A DNA stretch of 64,000 bases from Spirosoma foliorum. GTDB taxonomy: Bacteria; Bacteroidota; Bacteroidia; Cytophagales; Spirosomataceae. Below the pieces are notes generated by a model, which saw only the letters and a program-made list of their open reading frames with translations, did no database searches and was not told the origin of the DNA. The stretch is from positions 8,321,501 to 8,385,500 of the forward strand of contig NZ_CP059732.1 of NCBI RefSeq assembly GCF_014117325.1, in the 5' to 3' direction. Below are positions 7,273 through 16,413 of the stretch, piece by piece. The position numbers and the translations under genes were made by a program. The stretch's first letter is position 1, and each line of letters begins with the position of its first letter.

Positions 7273-8580
7273 TTACAACCGGATAATCTCTGCCCCAATC
7301 GCATTCAAACGCGTGTCGATATGTTGATAACCCCGGTCGATCTGCTCGATACTGTCGATGATGCTGGTTCCCTTGGCCGACATAGCCGCAATTAGTAACG
7401 CAACCCCCGCCCGAATATCTGGCGACGACATGCGAATGCCTTTTAGCGGAACCTGACGATTTAAGCCAACAACCGTAGCTCGGTGGGGATCGCAGAGAAT
7501 AATCTGAGCACCCATGTCGATCAGTTTATCCACAAAAAACAGCCGACTTTCGAACATTTTCTGGTGGATAAGTAGCGTTCCCTGCGCCTGAACGGCGGTT
7601 ACGAGAACAATACTGAGTAAGTCGGGGGTGAATCCAGGCCAGGGAGCATCGGCAACAGTCATCATGCCGCCATCCAGAAAACTTTCGATCTGGTAATGCT
7701 CCTGAGCAGGAACGTAAATGTCATCACCCCGAAATTCCATCTGAATACCCAACCGTTTGAATTGATCAGGAATGATGCCCAACTCAGGAATCCGGCAGTT
7801 TTTGATCGTAATTTCCGATTGCGTCATGGCCGCTAGACCAATGAACGAGCCAATTTCAATCATATCGGGCAGCATGGTATGCTCGGTGCCTTTCAGCTCC
7901 GTAACACCCTCAATCGTAAGCAGATTGGAGCCAACGCCAGAAATTTTTGCGCCCATCGAATTGAGCATCCGGCTCAACTGCTGCAGGTAAGGCTCACAGG
8001 CAGCATTGTAAATGGTTGTAATTCCTTCGGCCATAACAGCGGCCATCAGGATGTTTGCGGTACCCGTTACTGACGCTTCATCAAGGAGCATGTAGGTACC
8101 ACGCAGATTACTGGCATCAACCTGGTAATAGCCGCCGTCATTGGCGTCATAGTTGAACTGAGCTCCCAGTTTTTCGAAACCTAAAAAGTGCGTATCTAAC
8201 CGCCGACGGCCAATTTTGTCGCCACCAGGCCGGGGAATACGTCCTTTTTTGAACCGGGCCAGCATGGGGCCAAGTAACATCACCGATCCACGAAGGGCAG
8301 CGGCTTTGCGCTTGTAAGTATCGGTTTCCAGATAGTCCAGATTAACATCACTGGCCTGAAAACGGTAAGAACTTTCGCCAATTTTGGTTACCCAAACCCC
8401 CAAATCACCCAGCAAGTCGATAAGCTGGTTGACATCGCGAATGCCTGGAATATTATGAATAATAACGGGTTCTTTGGTCAGGAGTACAGCGCAAAGAATC
8501 TGTAACGCTTCGTTTTTTGCGCCCTGCGGAATAAGTTCGCCTTTGAGTTTACGCCCTCCTGTAATTTGAAAAGATGCCAT
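7273..8580 (-). CDS. murA: UDP-N-acetylglucosamine 1-carboxyvinyltransferase (Cys-to-Asp type)
   Basis: 435 residues, the normal length for MurA, which transfers enolpyruvate from PEP to UDP-GlcNAc in the first committed step of peptidoglycan synthesis. The N-terminal GG..L.G.....AKNEAL motif with the catalytic Lys22-Asn23 is intact. The active-site loop reads PRPGGDKIGRR, so the usual catalytic Cys (Cys115 in E. coli) is Asp121. Enzymes with this Asp are active but not alkylated by fosfomycin, so intrinsic resistance at target level is expected. The gene follows a DUF4290 gene, a pairing usual in Bacteroidota, and ends at a strong terminator. Confidence 0.97.
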   Translation of the reverse strand: MASFQITGGRKLKGELIPQGAKNEALQILCAVLLTKEPVIIHNIPGIRDVNQLIDLLGDLGVWVTKIGESSYRFQASDVNLDYLETDTYKRKAAALRGSVMLLGPMLARFKKGRIPRPGGDKIGRRRLDTHFLGFEKLGAQFNYDANDGGYYQVDASNLRGTYMLLDEASVTGTANILMAAVMAEGITTIYNAACEPYLQQLSRMLNSMGAKISGVGSNLLTIEGVTELKGTEHTMLPDMIEIGSFIGLAAMTQSEITIKNCRIPELGIIPDQFKRLGIQMEFRGDDIYVPAQEHYQIESFLDGGMMTVADAPWPGFTPDLLSIVLVTAVQAQGTLLIHQKMFESRLFFVDKLIDMGAQIILCDPHRATVVGLNRQVPLKGIRMSSPDIRAGVALLIAAMSAKGTSIIDSIEQIDRGYQHIDTRLNAIGAEIIRL

Positions 8581-8600
8581 TTGTAAAATGATGAATGATG

Positions 8601-8666
8601 AATGATGAATTATAAATGATTAGTTAGGCTGATTATGTATGCATTCATCATTTATAATTCATCATT
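8601..8666. repeat. 20-bp perfect inverted repeat between DUF4290 gene and murA
   Basis: AATGATGAATTATAAATGAT (8601-8620) has its exact complement at 8647-8666. Two further ATGATGA units precede it. It lies between co-directional genes and could modulate murA expression or be a mobile palindrome. A related arm pair built on AATAATGTAAAATGG occurs near 60.1-60.3 kb. Confidence 0.75.
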
Positions 8667-8672
8667 GGAAAA

Positions 8673-9569
8673 TTATCGTCTCCGTCTTTGGTTGTCAGAA
8701 CCATTTCCAGATCCCCCATCGCGGTCGTTCCGGTTCCGGTCGTTATTCCGATTGGGTCCGCCATTTCGGTTGCCGAAGTTGCGTTGACCACCCCCGTCTC
8801 GGTTTGGTCGCCCGCCCTGATTCGAACCTGATCCTCCATCACGTGGTCCGTCACTACGGTTGTTTCGGTTGCTGAAATTACGCTGTCCCCCATCACGGTT
8901 TGAGCGCCCCTGATTCATGCCTGACCCGTCATTGCGGTTGTCGCGGTTCCGGTCGTTCCGATACGTATTACCGCCCAGGCGTTGTGGTTGGTCGCCGGTG
9001 CGCTCACGGGGAGTCGCTTCAACAAGGCCTTCTTCCCGAATCAGTTTAATATCATCGTAAAGCTTACCATTCGAGAGCTCAATTAAGCTCTGGTAAATGG
9101 TTTCGTCTTCAACCGATTCTTTGTTCCAGGCCTGATAGAACGTACGCATCAGGCGTGTTAAGTAAGAGACAAAAGCCCGTCGTTCATCGGGTTCTTCCAG
9201 CGAGATGGCCTTAGCAATCAATAAATCTACATTACGACCAAAATGTTTAAACTTCAAATGGTGCGTATTATAGGGAACTCGCTGCGGTTTTTTGCCGAGT
9301 GCTTCTTCGGATGGAGGTGGATAAGGACTGTCAACATCCAGTGTGAAACCAGACATTATATATAGGTCATCCCACAACTTGTTGTAGTAATCCTGACCAT
9401 CTTTCATGTTGGGGTGAATCTGCCGCATCAATTCAATCAGGATATGCGCGTATCGGGTGCGCTTTTCCCGATCTTCGATGTTGACCATGTTGTCAACCAA
9501 CTTTTGGATACTACTGCCGTATTCTTTCAAGTCCTTGTCGGATTTGTGATAGTAAAAACAAAAGTACAA
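8673..9569 (-). CDS. DUF4290 family protein with Arg/Gly/Asn-rich disordered tail
   Basis: 298 residues as drawn. Residues about 8-190 match the conserved Bacteroidota DUF4290 pattern (KEYG..IQKLVD, YAHILIELMRQIHP, FGRN). The last 100 residues are a low-complexity tail of RN, RDGG, NRNGG and RRRR units, like RNA-binding RGG tails. The start is uncertain: there is no in-frame ATG before residue 28, the TTG at 9567-9569 is used here, and a promoter-like box TACTTTTG (9559-9566) lies just inside it. A TTG at 9528-9530 is the alternative. The gene precedes murA on the same strand, a conserved arrangement. Its function is unknown. Confidence 0.82.
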   Translation of the reverse strand: MYFCFYYHKSDKDLKEYGSSIQKLVDNMVNIEDREKRTRYAHILIELMRQIHPNMKDGQDYYNKLWDDLYIMSGFTLDVDSPYPPPSEEALGKKPQRVPYNTHHLKFKHFGRNVDLLIAKAISLEEPDERRAFVSYLTRLMRTFYQAWNKESVEDETIYQSLIELSNGKLYDDIKLIREEGLVEATPRERTGDQPQRLGGNTYRNDRNRDNRNDGSGMNQGRSNRDGGQRNFSNRNNRSDGPRDGGSGSNQGGRPNRDGGGQRNFGNRNGGPNRNNDRNRNDRDGGSGNGSDNQRRRR

Positions 9570-9575
9570 AGAAAG

Positions 9576-9671
9576 GAGCGAGGTGCAAGGTGCCCGGAGC
9601 AGGGTAAGCGGAGTTGTTAGGTAGAATATGTTATTTTTGCGCCCTGCTCTGTGCTCCTTGCACCTCGTCCC
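9576..9671. repeat. Inverted repeat flanking the MATE promoter
   Basis: CGAGGTGCAAGG (9579-9590) pairs with CCTTGCACCTCG (9656-9667), and GAGCAGGG (9597-9604) with CCCTGCTC (9642-9649). The palindrome encloses the promoter box of the MATE gene. Its right arm (GCAAGGAGCACAGAGCAGGG on the minus strand) is nearly the same as a stretch inside the hexosaminidase gene at 33.3 kb, so it belongs to a dispersed family. Confidence 0.7.
9632..9639 (+). promoter_or_regulatory. Promoter -7 box for the MATE transporter
   Basis: TATTTTTG fits TAnnTTTG and lies 32 bases before the ATG at 9672. This placement argues for the ATG over the upstream GTG at 9651. Confidence 0.6.
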
Positions 9672-11048
9672 ATGCTAACCAACTTTCGCACCGAACTTTC
9701 TGACACGATTCGATTGAGTATACCGATTATTATTGCTCAATTAGGGGTGGTGTTAATGGGGGTTACCGATAACTTGTTTGTTGGGCGATTACTGGGCGCA
9801 GTACCATTAGGAGCCGCTGGATTGGCTAATTCGCTCTCATTCCTGATGTCGAGCATTGGGGTAGGTGGGTTGTCGGTTGTGGCGGCCTTAGTTTCCAAGG
9901 CGTACAACCAAAGCGATGTGGCTGGCATTAACCGATTGTTTCGGGCTGGACTTCGGGTTGCCTTATTACTAAGCGTTGTACTAGGAGGACTTTCGGCACT
10001 GCTGGCATTTAATTTTGAGTTGTTTGGGCAAACGCCAGAGGTGACACGGCTGACGCGGGATTTTATGCTCATTCTGAGTGCATCGTTACTGCCGCTGATG
10101 GTGTTCGTGGCCGCCCGTCAACTTTGCGATGGCCTCCGTTATCCACGAGTGGCCATGGCTATTACGCTTTCAGCTTTGCTGATTAACGCTCTTTTTAATT
10201 ATGTGTTGATTAAAGGGGTAGGACCGTTTCCGACACTAGGACTTATGGGGTCTGCCCTGGCTACGCTTCTCTCCCGAACGTTTATGGCTGGCGTAATGCT
10301 ACTCTACATTTATCGGGCTGAGCGCTTTAAAGAGTACCTGACAACGGCTTATCGTTCGTTACCCACGTCTGAATACGTATGGGAGATTCTGCGTCTGGGT
10401 ATTCCGGGTGGCCTCACGTTTTTCTTTGAGGTAGCGACTTTTGCATTGGCCGTGGTGATTGTTGGCTGGCTTGGCGAAGATCGACTGGCGGCTCACCAGA
10501 TTGCGATCAATATGGCGTCGGTTACCTACATGATGGCTACAGGGATTTCGTCGGCGGCTGCGATTCGGGTGAGTGCCGCCGTTGGTCGGGGTAGCCGCGA
10601 GGGCGTATGGCGGGCTGGGGTAGCCGCGTTTATGCTTTCCGTCAGTTTTATGGGTGTGATGGCCTTGTTGTTTCTAACCGCAAACGACTGGCTGGTTACC
10701 TTATATATTCGGGACAATCCGGCAGTTATGCAAATCGCAGCTTCATTAGTGATCATCGCTGGTTTCTTTCAGCTTTCCGATGGGGTCCAGGTTGTTGCGT
10801 TAGGCAGTTTGCGGGGTTTGTCGGATGTTAATGTTCCGACCCTGATTACCCTGTTTTCGTACTGGGTTGTGGCGTTGCCATTAAGTTATGTCCTCGCTTT
10901 CCCTGGTAAGCTGGACGCTGTTGGCGTCTGGATTGGACTACTAACGGGCCTAAGTATAGCTGCCATTTTGTTAACCTGGCGATTTTTCAACCAGATCAAA
11001 CGGGTTAATTTGACGCTAACAAACACGACTGACGTCATGACCCACTAG
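9672..11048 (+). CDS. MATE-family multidrug efflux transporter
   Basis: 458 residues from the ATG at 9672; a GTG 21 bases upstream lies within a repeat. About twelve membrane helices form two homologous halves. The first half starts IRLSIPIIIAQLGVVLMGVTDN, typical of MATE proteins, and the second half starts ILRLGIPGGLTFFFEV. Members are H+- or Na+-driven antiporters exporting cationic drugs and metabolites across the inner membrane. No substrate can be assigned. It stands alone between a divergent DUF4290 gene and a convergent small gene 3 bases from its stop. Confidence 0.93.
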   Translation: MLTNFRTELSDTIRLSIPIIIAQLGVVLMGVTDNLFVGRLLGAVPLGAAGLANSLSFLMSSIGVGGLSVVAALVSKAYNQSDVAGINRLFRAGLRVALLLSVVLGGLSALLAFNFELFGQTPEVTRLTRDFMLILSASLLPLMVFVAARQLCDGLRYPRVAMAITLSALLINALFNYVLIKGVGPFPTLGLMGSALATLLSRTFMAGVMLLYIYRAERFKEYLTTAYRSLPTSEYVWEILRLGIPGGLTFFFEVATFALAVVIVGWLGEDRLAAHQIAINMASVTYMMATGISSAAAIRVSAAVGRGSREGVWRAGVAAFMLSVSFMGVMALLFLTANDWLVTLYIRDNPAVMQIAASLVIIAGFFQLSDGVQVVALGSLRGLSDVNVPTLITLFSYWVVALPLSYVLAFPGKLDAVGVWIGLLTGLSIAAILLTWRFFNQIKRVNLTLTNTTDVMTH

Positions 11049-11051
11049 AGT

Positions 11052-11291
11052 CTATTTCATGGCCTCCAGCATTTCTGCCCGCGTCGGTCGTTCTGTAGCG
11101 AGTTCATACGCAATACCTTCCCGATCCAGCAGATTCATAAAATCCGCATAGTCAGCTTTCTCGACCGAAAAGATGTACCAGCTTTCGTAAGGCTCGTTGA
11201 ATCGTTCAACCTCAGTTAGCAATGCCTGTTTTTGTAGGTTCTGATATTGCTTTGTATCAAGATCACCTTGCTTAATGAGAAAATACCACAC
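11052..11291 (-). CDS. Small hypothetical protein (79 residues)
   Basis: 79 residues from a GTG start (11289-11291), giving MWYFLIKQGDL. The protein is soluble and acidic, with a predicted beta-alpha-beta look (WYIFSVEKADYADFMNLLD, then AYELATERPTRAEMLEAMK). It is not recognised as a named family. It is convergent with the MATE gene, 3 bases from its stop, and is preceded by the terminator of the protease gene further upstream. A real gene is likely because of its regular codon use and sharp boundaries. Confidence 0.6.
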   Translation of the reverse strand: MWYFLIKQGDLDTKQYQNLQKQALLTEVERFNEPYESWYIFSVEKADYADFMNLLDREGIAYELATERPTRAEMLEAMK

Positions 11292-11334
11292 GTACTGATT
11301 GATGGTTTACGGTTTGTGATTTACGATTTAGTAT

Positions 11335-11369
11335 AAAACCCCGCGTAACAAATTGCTACGCGGGGTTTT
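11335..11369 (-). terminator. Rho-independent terminator after the Prc protease gene
   Basis: A perfect 13-bp stem AAAACCCCGCGTA/TACGCGGGGTTTT (11335-11347 and 11357-11369) with a 9-base loop lies 35 bases beyond the protease stop. The A/T ends make it usable on both strands. Confidence 0.88.
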
Positions 11370-11403
11370 ATGGTGATCAATCCTGGTAACCTGCTAACTA
11401 AAA

Positions 11404-13494
11404 CTATTTGTTGACAGCCAGAATGTAATCGGCAAGAACAAGACCTGCCTCATTGAGATAGAGGTCTTTTTTCTTCTTGGGCGCATTGGGCGATGGGGTC
11501 CCGGTTTCATCAATTGGAGCCGATGCCTGCGATACTTTATTGGCGGCTGCGCGTTTCCGTTCGGCCTCTTCACGCTCTTTCCGGCGTTTCGATTCCTGCA
11601 ATGAAACAACCGTGTTTTCTTTCGCTTTCTTGAAGTCGGCTAAATCCTGCGCTAGTTGTTTCAACTCAGGATCTGATTTCAGACGTTGATCAAAGCGATC
11701 GCGTAATCGTGCCAAAATTTTATCATCAAGACCATGAGATTGCTCATAGCGGGTCGAATTGATCTGATCCCAGGGCAGGGCGCTTGGCTGTGAGCTTTCG
11801 CCATATTCCTCCGCCGAGAAAGCCGATGGGAACTGGATATCCGGAGTTACGCCTTTGTGCTGTGTGCTGCTGCCGTTGATGCGATAGAATTTCTGAATCG
11901 TCATCTTCACCTGACCTACTTTTTCTGGCTCTTTAGGTAACCATTGGTTAAGGTCGATCAGGGTTTGTACCGTCCCTTTACCGAAGGTTTGGCCACCAAC
12001 GATAATACCGCGTTTGTAATCCTGAATGGCAGCTGCAAAAATTTCGGAAGCCGATGCACTGAAACGGTTTACTAGAACGGCCAGCGGACCATCGTAAGTG
12101 ACAGACGGATCTGGATCTGTATATACTTCCGTTTCGCCGTTTGACTCACGTACCTGAACAACCGGACCTTTTGGGATAAACAGACCTGTCAGGTTAATGG
12201 CTTCGGTTAATGAACCACCTCCATCATCGCGTAAGTCGATAACGATACCAGCTACTTTCTCGGCTTTTAGCGAATCAATGAATTTTTTGACATCGCTTGT
12301 TGTGCTGCTAAAGCCTTCTTCACGCTTGCGGGCACCCTCAAAATCACGGTAGAACATCGGGACGTTAATGACCCCAATTTTAAACGTCTTTCCGTTATCA
12401 GTTACCTCAATGACTTCTTTTTTAGCCCGTTGATCTTCCAGTTTGATTTTCTCGCGAACCAGCCGGATTTCTTTAGGTGGAGCACCCGCCAATGCGTTTG
12501 GCGAAACAACCTGTAAACGTACGACCGTACCTTTGGGTCCTTTAATCAGTTTGACAACCTCATCAACCTGCCAGTTCATGGTATTCACCATAGGGCCATT
12601 GTCACCCTGGGCTACACCCGCAATTTTGTCGTTGACCTTAACCAGGTTACTCTTAAAGGCAGGCCCACCCGGTAAAACGCTGGTAATCTTGATGTATTCG
12701 CCATCTTCCTGGAGCATAGCCCCAATCCCTTCCAGCGACTGGCTCATTTCCTGATTGAAACGGTCGGCGTTGGTCGGCGAAAAATAGTTGGTATGTGGGT
12801 CAAGGGCTTCGGCGAACGAATTCATGTAAATCTGGAACACGTCGGCACTTTTGATCCGATTATACGCTTTGTCAAGATTAGCGTAACGCTGGGTCATAGT
12901 TGCCACCACCACGCTATCTTTTCGATTGCCTAGCTTAAGTTCTAACTCCTGATTTTTCAGGATTTTGCGCCACAGATCATTTTGCTCTTCTACCGTTTTA
13001 GGCCAGGCTGCCTTTTCCCGATCAGTATTGAAGCTTTCATCTTCGGTGAACGAAAATGGCTTCTTGATCTGCTCCTTAATAAATGCGCTGCGTTCCTGGT
13101 ACCGTTTACGGAAAACGTTGTACAGGTCAAAAGCCGCTGTCAGATCGCCATTGACGAGTGCTTCATCGATCTGATAGCGGTACTTTTCGAAAGACGCTAC
13201 ATCTGAGGCTAACAGATACGTTTTGTTGCCATCAAGTTCTTTGAGGTAATTATCCCACACTACCGACGACAGCGAATCGTTCAACCGCACTTTCCGGTAG
13301 TGATATTGAGTCAGTATCTTAGCGACCAGTGCTTCGACTTTCTCTTGTGAAATGGATGGTTTCAGATCTTCAGCAGCATCTGAGGCTGACAATGCCTGTA
13401 AGGACGACACACCGCCTGGGGCACCATTCGAAGGGGAGTCCGGCTGAAAGCTCAGCATCAGCACGGGCAATAGGGTTACCAGATACTTTTTCAT
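11404..13494 (-). CDS. prc: C-terminal processing (tail-specific) protease, S41 family
   Basis: 696 residues with a signal peptide. An N-terminal Tsp-type helical domain is followed by a PDZ domain around residues 240-330, the S41 protease core, and a charged C-terminal domain. The core has NRFSASASEIFAAAIQDY with nucleophile Ser481 and FGKGTVQ with general base Lys506, 25 residues apart as in E. coli Tsp. The enzyme degrades or trims periplasmic proteins by recognising their C-termini. The C-terminal region is Lys/Glu-rich with a KRKERE stretch. A hairpin repeat separates it from the upstream FKBP gene, so both envelope-quality-control genes may be co-transcribed. Confidence 0.94.
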   Translation of the reverse strand: MKKYLVTLLPVLMLSFQPDSPSNGAPGGVSSLQALSASDAAEDLKPSISQEKVEALVAKILTQYHYRKVRLNDSLSSVVWDNYLKELDGNKTYLLASDVASFEKYRYQIDEALVNGDLTAAFDLYNVFRKRYQERSAFIKEQIKKPFSFTEDESFNTDREKAAWPKTVEEQNDLWRKILKNQELELKLGNRKDSVVVATMTQRYANLDKAYNRIKSADVFQIYMNSFAEALDPHTNYFSPTNADRFNQEMSQSLEGIGAMLQEDGEYIKITSVLPGGPAFKSNLVKVNDKIAGVAQGDNGPMVNTMNWQVDEVVKLIKGPKGTVVRLQVVSPNALAGAPPKEIRLVREKIKLEDQRAKKEVIEVTDNGKTFKIGVINVPMFYRDFEGARKREEGFSSTTSDVKKFIDSLKAEKVAGIVIDLRDDGGGSLTEAINLTGLFIPKGPVVQVRESNGETEVYTDPDPSVTYDGPLAVLVNRFSASASEIFAAAIQDYKRGIIVGGQTFGKGTVQTLIDLNQWLPKEPEKVGQVKMTIQKFYRINGSSTQHKGVTPDIQFPSAFSAEEYGESSQPSALPWDQINSTRYEQSHGLDDKILARLRDRFDQRLKSDPELKQLAQDLADFKKAKENTVVSLQESKRRKEREEAERKRAAANKVSQASAPIDETGTPSPNAPKKKKDLYLNEAGLVLADYILAVNK

Positions 13495-13525
13495 CTATAT
13501 TACCCAGGTTAATGGCGAAAGAGCA

Positions 13526-13578
13526 AAAGAGTGAATGAGCGAAAACTATCTGGTTGTCAATACGCTCATTCACTCTTT
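13526..13578 (-). repeat. 16-bp perfect hairpin between FKBP and protease genes
   Basis: AAAGAGTGAATGAGCG (13526-13541) has its exact complement at 13563-13578. A relative of the same motif (GAGTGAATGAGCGAAT) occurs at 39.5 kb. Its position between two co-directional genes suggests partial termination or an mRNA-stability hairpin. Confidence 0.75.
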
Positions 13579-13596
13579 CGTTCTTTCACTCTTTAG

Positions 13597-14370
13597 TTAT
13601 TGTTTAACAATATCAAGTAACTCAACATCGAACACTAATGTTGAGCCGGGTTTAATATCGGCACCGGCTGACCGGTCGCCATACGCTAAATCAGAGGGGA
13701 TATACAGCTTCCATTTTGAGCCGACGGGCATCAGTTGGAGCGCTTCTGTCCAGCCTTTGATGACTTCAGTAACACCAAATTCGGCGGGTTGGCCGCGTTC
13801 TACAGAACTATCAAAAACTTTACCATCAATCAGCCGACCGGTGTAGTGTACTTTAACCCGATCAGTAGCGGCTGGTTTTGGGCCTGTGCCTTCTTTTTCA
13901 ATCGAATACTGTAAGCCACTGGTTGTCGTTACTACGCCAGCTTTTGTTTTGTTTTCAGCCAAAAATGCACTGCCAATTTTTTTGTTTTCGGCTGAGGCTT
14001 TCATGCCTTCTGCATTGCGGGCTGCCATCTGCTTCTGCATGAAATTATTCATAACCTGACCGCACTGCGCCTGTGTTAGCTGAGTTGGCTGATCCTTTAA
14101 GGCGTCTTCCAGCCCGCGCATTAGTAAAGCGTTGTTAAGGTCCGTAATCCCTTGTTGCTTCAGGTTCTGAGCCATAAACACGCCAATACTATAACTAACG
14201 GAATCTTGGGTCGAAGCGATTGTTGCTCCTGCAGTGGCAGGTTTAGCAGCGGTGGCTGGTTTAGCCGATGCCGGCTTTTTAGCGGCAGGTTTCTTAACTT
14301 GTGCAGTCGCGGAACCAGCGACAAAAACGGCCGACGCAATACCGGCCAGCATCCATTGATTAAACTTCAT
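13597..14370 (-). CDS. Periplasmic FKBP-type peptidyl-prolyl cis-trans isomerase (FkpA/Mip-like)
   Basis: 257 residues. A signal peptide (ending ATAQV) is followed by an Ala/Lys/Pro-rich linker (KKPAAKKPASAKPA), a Mip/FkpA-type N-terminal dimerisation region (DSVSYSIGVFMAQNL to about residue 115), a long helix, and a C-terminal FKBP domain from about 150. The FKBP core has VHYTGRLIDGKVFDSS, VIKGWTEALQLMPVGSKW, then YGDR and STLVFDVELL, all usual active-site elements. It should accelerate prolyl isomerisation and act as a chaperone in the periplasm. It lies upstream of prc on the same strand and is divergent from atpA. Confidence 0.93.
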   Translation of the reverse strand: MKFNQWMLAGIASAVFVAGSATAQVKKPAAKKPASAKPATAAKPATAGATIASTQDSVSYSIGVFMAQNLKQQGITDLNNALLMRGLEDALKDQPTQLTQAQCGQVMNNFMQKQMAARNAEGMKASAENKKIGSAFLAENKTKAGVVTTTSGLQYSIEKEGTGPKPAATDRVKVHYTGRLIDGKVFDSSVERGQPAEFGVTEVIKGWTEALQLMPVGSKWKLYIPSDLAYGDRSAGADIKPGSTLVFDVELLDIVKQ

Positions 14371-14699
14371 GCGAAAACGAAACGTGATGTATATAAACGA
14401 ACGGTAATGCTATTGAAACGTGAATGAATAGGATAAAAGTTTAGCGATAGCCCAATTCGCAAAAAAAATAGTTAGCGAAAGCCTCATCCATCATACGATA
14501 ATTCTATATCGAATTCAGCAATTAAAAGTAGTTGAAAATTTGGCTTATGTCAATTTTGATTGCTTAAAGTACCGTTAATTAGGATGAACGGTTTCGGATG
14601 CCTACCCAGTGGCTAATAACTTGACGATAGTATATCGGAAAAGTCTAAGATTCAGCCATTGATTCTGTGTTTCATCGCATTTTTATTAAATTTTAGTCG

Positions 14700-14707
14700 T
14701 ACCTTTG
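14700..14707 (+). promoter_or_regulatory. Promoter -7 box for atpA
   Basis: TACCTTTG fits the TAnnTTTG consensus 38 bases before the ATG at 14746. It lies downstream of an alternative start at 14659 and so supports the shorter AtpA. Confidence 0.65.
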
Positions 14708-14745
14708 CGGCCGAAAAAACAACATTAAAATCTCATTATACACAT

Positions 14746-16320
14746 ATGGAATCCGTAAGACCCGACGAGATATCAGCCATTCTGCGCCAGCAACTGGCCG
14801 GAACCCAAACCGAGGCTGAACTCGAGGAAGTCGGTACGGTGCTGCAAATCGGCGACGGCGTAGCGCGTATCTACGGCCTCTCGAAGGTGCAGGCCGGCGA
14901 ATTGCTGTCGTTTGACAATGGGCTTCAGGCCATGGCGCTGAACCTCGAAGAAGATAACGTTGGAGCTGTATTGCTCGGCGATTATTCGGAAATCAAAGAA
15001 GGCGATACCGTTAAACGTACTGATCAGATTGCCTACGTAAACGTAGGTGATGGCATTCTTGGCCGCGTAGTGAACACACTCGGTCTGCCAATTGATGGTA
15101 TGGGTCCTATCCAGGGCGAGCTGTTCCAAATGCCGATGGAGCGTAAAGCGCCGGGCGTAATTTTCCGTCAGCCAGTAAACGAGCCACTGCAAACGGGTAT
15201 TAAGGCTATCGATGCCATGATTCCCATTGGTCGGGGTCAGCGTGAATTGATTATCGGCGACCGTCAGACGGGTAAAACCGCTGTGGCGATCGATACGATT
15301 ATCAACCAGAAAGAGTTTTTCGAGAAGGGTCAACCTGTATTCTGTATCTACGTTGCCTGCGGTCAGAAAGCATCTACTGTGAAAATGGTAGAGCAAACAC
15401 TGCGTAAGGCTGGTGCTATGGACTACACGGTAATCGTAGCGGCTAATGCTTCTGACCCATCGCCGATGCAGTTCTTCGCACCATTTACGGGAGCTGCTAT
15501 TGGTGAATATTTCCGTGATACAGGTCGCCCTGCACTGGTTGTTTATGACGATTTGTCGAAACAAGCTGTTGCCTACCGCGAAGTATCGCTGCTGTTGCGT
15601 CGCCCACCAGGACGTGAAGCTTACCCAGGAGACGTGTTCTACCTACACAGCCGTTTATTAGAGCGGGCCGCGAAAGTCAACGCTAACGACGACATCGCTA
15701 AAACGATGAACGATCTGCCACCAAGTCTGAAAGACAAGGTAAAAGGTGGTGGTTCATTAACTGCGTTGCCAATCATTGAAACCCAGGCTGGTGACGTATC
15801 GGCTTATATTCCGACGAACGTAATTTCGATTACGGATGGTCAGATCTTCCTGGAGTCGAACTTGTTTAACGCGGGTATCCGTCCTGCTATCAACGTAGGT
15901 ATCTCGGTATCGCGGGTAGGTGGTAACGCCCAGATCAAGTCGATGAAGAAAGTGGCAGGTACGCTGAAGCTGGACCAGGCTCAGTTCCGTGAATTAGAAG
16001 CCTTCGCTAAATTCGGTTCTGATCTTGATGCCTCGACGAAATTGACCATCGAACGGGGGCGTCGTAACCAGGAAATGTTGAAGCAACCACAGTACTCGCC
16101 AGTTCCGGTTGAGCTGCAAGTGGCTATTATCTACGCGTCAACCAATGGTTTGCTTGATAAAGTGCCTGTTAATAAAGTAAAAGAATTCGAAAGTGAATTC
16201 GGAATGATACTGAGTGCACAGTACCCAGCCGTTCTGAGTGATCTACGCGCCGGTAAACTAACCGACGAAGCAACAGCAACATTGAAGAAAGTAGCTGCTG
16301 ACCTCTCGGCCCAATATTAA
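14746..16320 (+). CDS. atpA: F-type ATP synthase subunit alpha
   Basis: 524 residues from the ATG at 14746 ([17 protein letters not shown]), which matches the usual AtpA start. A longer reading frame from 14659 begins before the promoter box and is rejected. The P-loop GDRQTGKT lies at residues 171-178, and the family motif [14 protein letters not shown] is present near residue 385. The alpha subunit forms the F1 hexamer with beta. atpG follows after a hairpin, but no other ATP synthase gene lies in the window, and upstream is a divergent FKBP gene. The operon is therefore split here. Confidence 0.97.
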   Translation: MESVRPDEISAILRQQLAGTQTEAELEEVGTVLQIGDGVARIYGLSKVQAGELLSFDNGLQAMALNLEEDNVGAVLLGDYSEIKEGDTVKRTDQIAYVNVGDGILGRVVNTLGLPIDGMGPIQGELFQMPMERKAPGVIFRQPVNEPLQTGIKAIDAMIPIGRGQRELIIGDRQTGKTAVAIDTIINQKEFFEKGQPVFCIYVACGQKASTVKMVEQTLRKAGAMDYTVIVAANASDPSPMQFFAPFTGAAIGEYFRDTGRPALVVYDDLSKQAVAYREVSLLLRRPPGREAYPGDVFYLHSRLLERAAKVNANDDIAKTMNDLPPSLKDKVKGGGSLTALPIIETQAGDVSAYIPTNVISITDGQIFLESNLFNAGIRPAINVGISVSRVGGNAQIKSMKKVAGTLKLDQAQFRELEAFAKFGSDLDASTKLTIERGRRNQEMLKQPQYSPVPVELQVAIIYASTNGLLDKVPVNKVKEFESEFGMILSAQYPAVLSDLRAGKLTDEATATLKKVAADLSAQY

Positions 16321-16330
16321 AAAGGTTTTC

Positions 16331-16394
16331 AGTTTACGGTTTATGGTTGGCTGACGCATCCATTCTTGCATGAGCCAACCGTGAACCGTAAACT
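16331..16394 (+). repeat. Hairpin repeat between atpA and atpG
   Basis: AGTTTACGGTTTATGGTTGG (16331-16350) pairs with CCAACCGTGAACCGTAAACT (16375-16394) with two mismatches, and a third partial copy (ATAAACCGTAAACTAT) follows. A fragment of the same motif lies at 11.3 kb. It sits in the atpA-atpG transcript and may set the subunit ratio. Confidence 0.7.
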
Positions 16395-16413
16395 ATAAAC
16401 CGTAAACTATACT

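Noticed and set aside
8639..8896. Open frames within the DUF4290 tail region on both strands
   Set aside because: They are by-products of the low-complexity Arg/Gly/Asn coding sequence.
14659..14745. Longer AtpA start at 14659
   Set aside because: It would begin before the promoter box at 14700 and adds hydrophobic residues not found in AtpA.
14773..15564. A 263-codon open frame antisense to atpA
   Set aside because: It lies wholly within a clearly coding, conserved atpA and its translation has no recognisable domain; it is an effect of codon use.
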